Source of the DNA: Pseudomonas sp. | Lineage (GTDB): Bacteria; Pseudomonadota; Gammaproteobacteria; Pseudomonadales; Pseudomonadaceae | Direction of reading: 5' to 3' | Assembly (NCBI GenBank): GCA_026398835.1 | Contig: JAPLSD010000440.1 | Coordinates: 1-5,961, forward strand | Length of the DNA: 5,961 bases | In this document: positions 5,750-5,961 of the stretch, piece by piece | How positions within the stretch are numbered: the stretch's first letter is position 1 | Layout of the letters: every line of letters begins with the position of its first letter | Made by a program: the position numbers and the translations under genes | The notes under the pieces: generated by a model | What the model was told of the DNA's origin: nothing | Seen by the model: the letters and a program-made list of their open reading frames with translations, nothing else | The model's database searches: none

Positions 5750-5961
5750 ATGGCCATCACCGTTCCCCTGAACGAGGTCACCAGCCCCACCTTGAAGCAG
5801 CGTCTGGCACATGCCGAGCGGGTCAACCGCTGGAAGGCTCAAGCCTTGATCGCGCCTTTGGTGCTGTTTCTGTTGCTGGTGTTCCTGGTGCCGATTGTGG
5901 CGCTGCTCTACAAGAGCGTCAGTAACCCGGAAGTGGTCGGCGGCATGCCGCGCACTGTGAC
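5750..5961 (+). CDS. agtC: ABC transporter permease, N-terminal fragment (AgtC-like)
   Basis: Seventy codons from the ATG at 5750 remain open to the right edge. GGAG at 5740-5743, six bases upstream, fixes the start. The peptide begins MAITVPLNEV with a soluble cytoplasmic N-terminus of about 30 residues (several Lys and Arg, including RVNRWKAQ at 24-31). A strongly hydrophobic helix follows at ~33-54 (ALIAPLVLFLLLVFLVPIVA), then LYKSVSNPEV. That pattern, a first membrane helix followed by a short periplasmic loop beginning with a YxSV-like sequence, is typical of the PotB-type permease of polyamine-class importers. The transport signature (EAA loop) lies beyond the window. It follows the binding-protein gene by 83 bases containing a strong hairpin, and is probably in the same operon; a second permease (agtD) is expected next. 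Confidence 0.8.
   Translation, partial: MAITVPLNEVTSPTLKQRLAHAERVNRWKAQALIAPLVLFLLLVFLVPIVALLYKSVSNPEVVGGMPRTV

Noticed and set aside
1..5961. Wholly new defence, mobile or secondary-metabolite system
   Set aside because: All plus-strand genes belong to well-known two-component and ABC importer families in a gene order known from Pseudomonas. Base composition is even, and there are no transposase, integrase, toxin-antitoxin or repeat-array signs.

Overview
The window looks like a chromosomal segment of a fluorescent-type Pseudomonas. The reasons are moderately high GC, strong G/C preference at third codon positions, and a gene order (sensor kinase, LuxR-type regulator, ABC ATPase, binding protein, permease) that I recognise from Pseudomonas. 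I identify it as the agt locus: agtSR followed by agtABC(D). In P. aeruginosa PAO1 this locus is known to take up, and respond to, 4-aminobutyrate (GABA) and 5-aminovalerate. The assignment rests on recall of family and gene order; no search was run. In other pseudomonads the same transporter is often annotated only as a 'polyamine' ABC transporter.

Layout. Bases 1-81 (minus strand) hold the first 27 codons of a divergent gene that starts with a clear export signal and leaves the window on the left. A short divergent intergenic region follows. Bases 156-2546 encode a sensor histidine kinase (AgtS-like) with a signal peptide, a periplasmic SBP_bac_3 domain, one membrane segment, two PAS domains and a HisKA_3/HATPase core. 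Bases 2556-3185 encode its NarL/LuxR-type response regulator (AgtR-like); the ribosome binding site of this gene overlaps the stop codon of the kinase gene. A 266-base non-coding region (3186-3451) carries three inverted repeats and is the likely control region of the transporter operon. Bases 3452-4576 encode the ABC ATPase (AgtA-like), 4626-5666 the exported substrate-binding protein (AgtB-like), and 5750 onward the first permease (AgtC-like), cut by the right edge.

Proposed working. The kinase would sense an omega-amino acid in the periplasm and phosphorylate the regulator. The regulator would bind upstream of the ATPase gene and switch on the transporter. Two RNA-level signals probably tune expression. 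A perfect AAnAAnAA A-rich motif lies between the Shine-Dalgarno and the AUG of the binding-protein gene, a candidate Hfq/Crc catabolite-repression site. A perfect 10-bp GC-rich hairpin lies between the binding-protein and permease genes and could keep the binding protein in excess over the membrane subunits.

I see no mobile element, CRISPR, tRNA, rRNA or wholly new system. The most interesting points are a missing canonical carboxylate-binding arginine in the sensor domain, the palindromes in the control region, and the two post-transcriptional signals.
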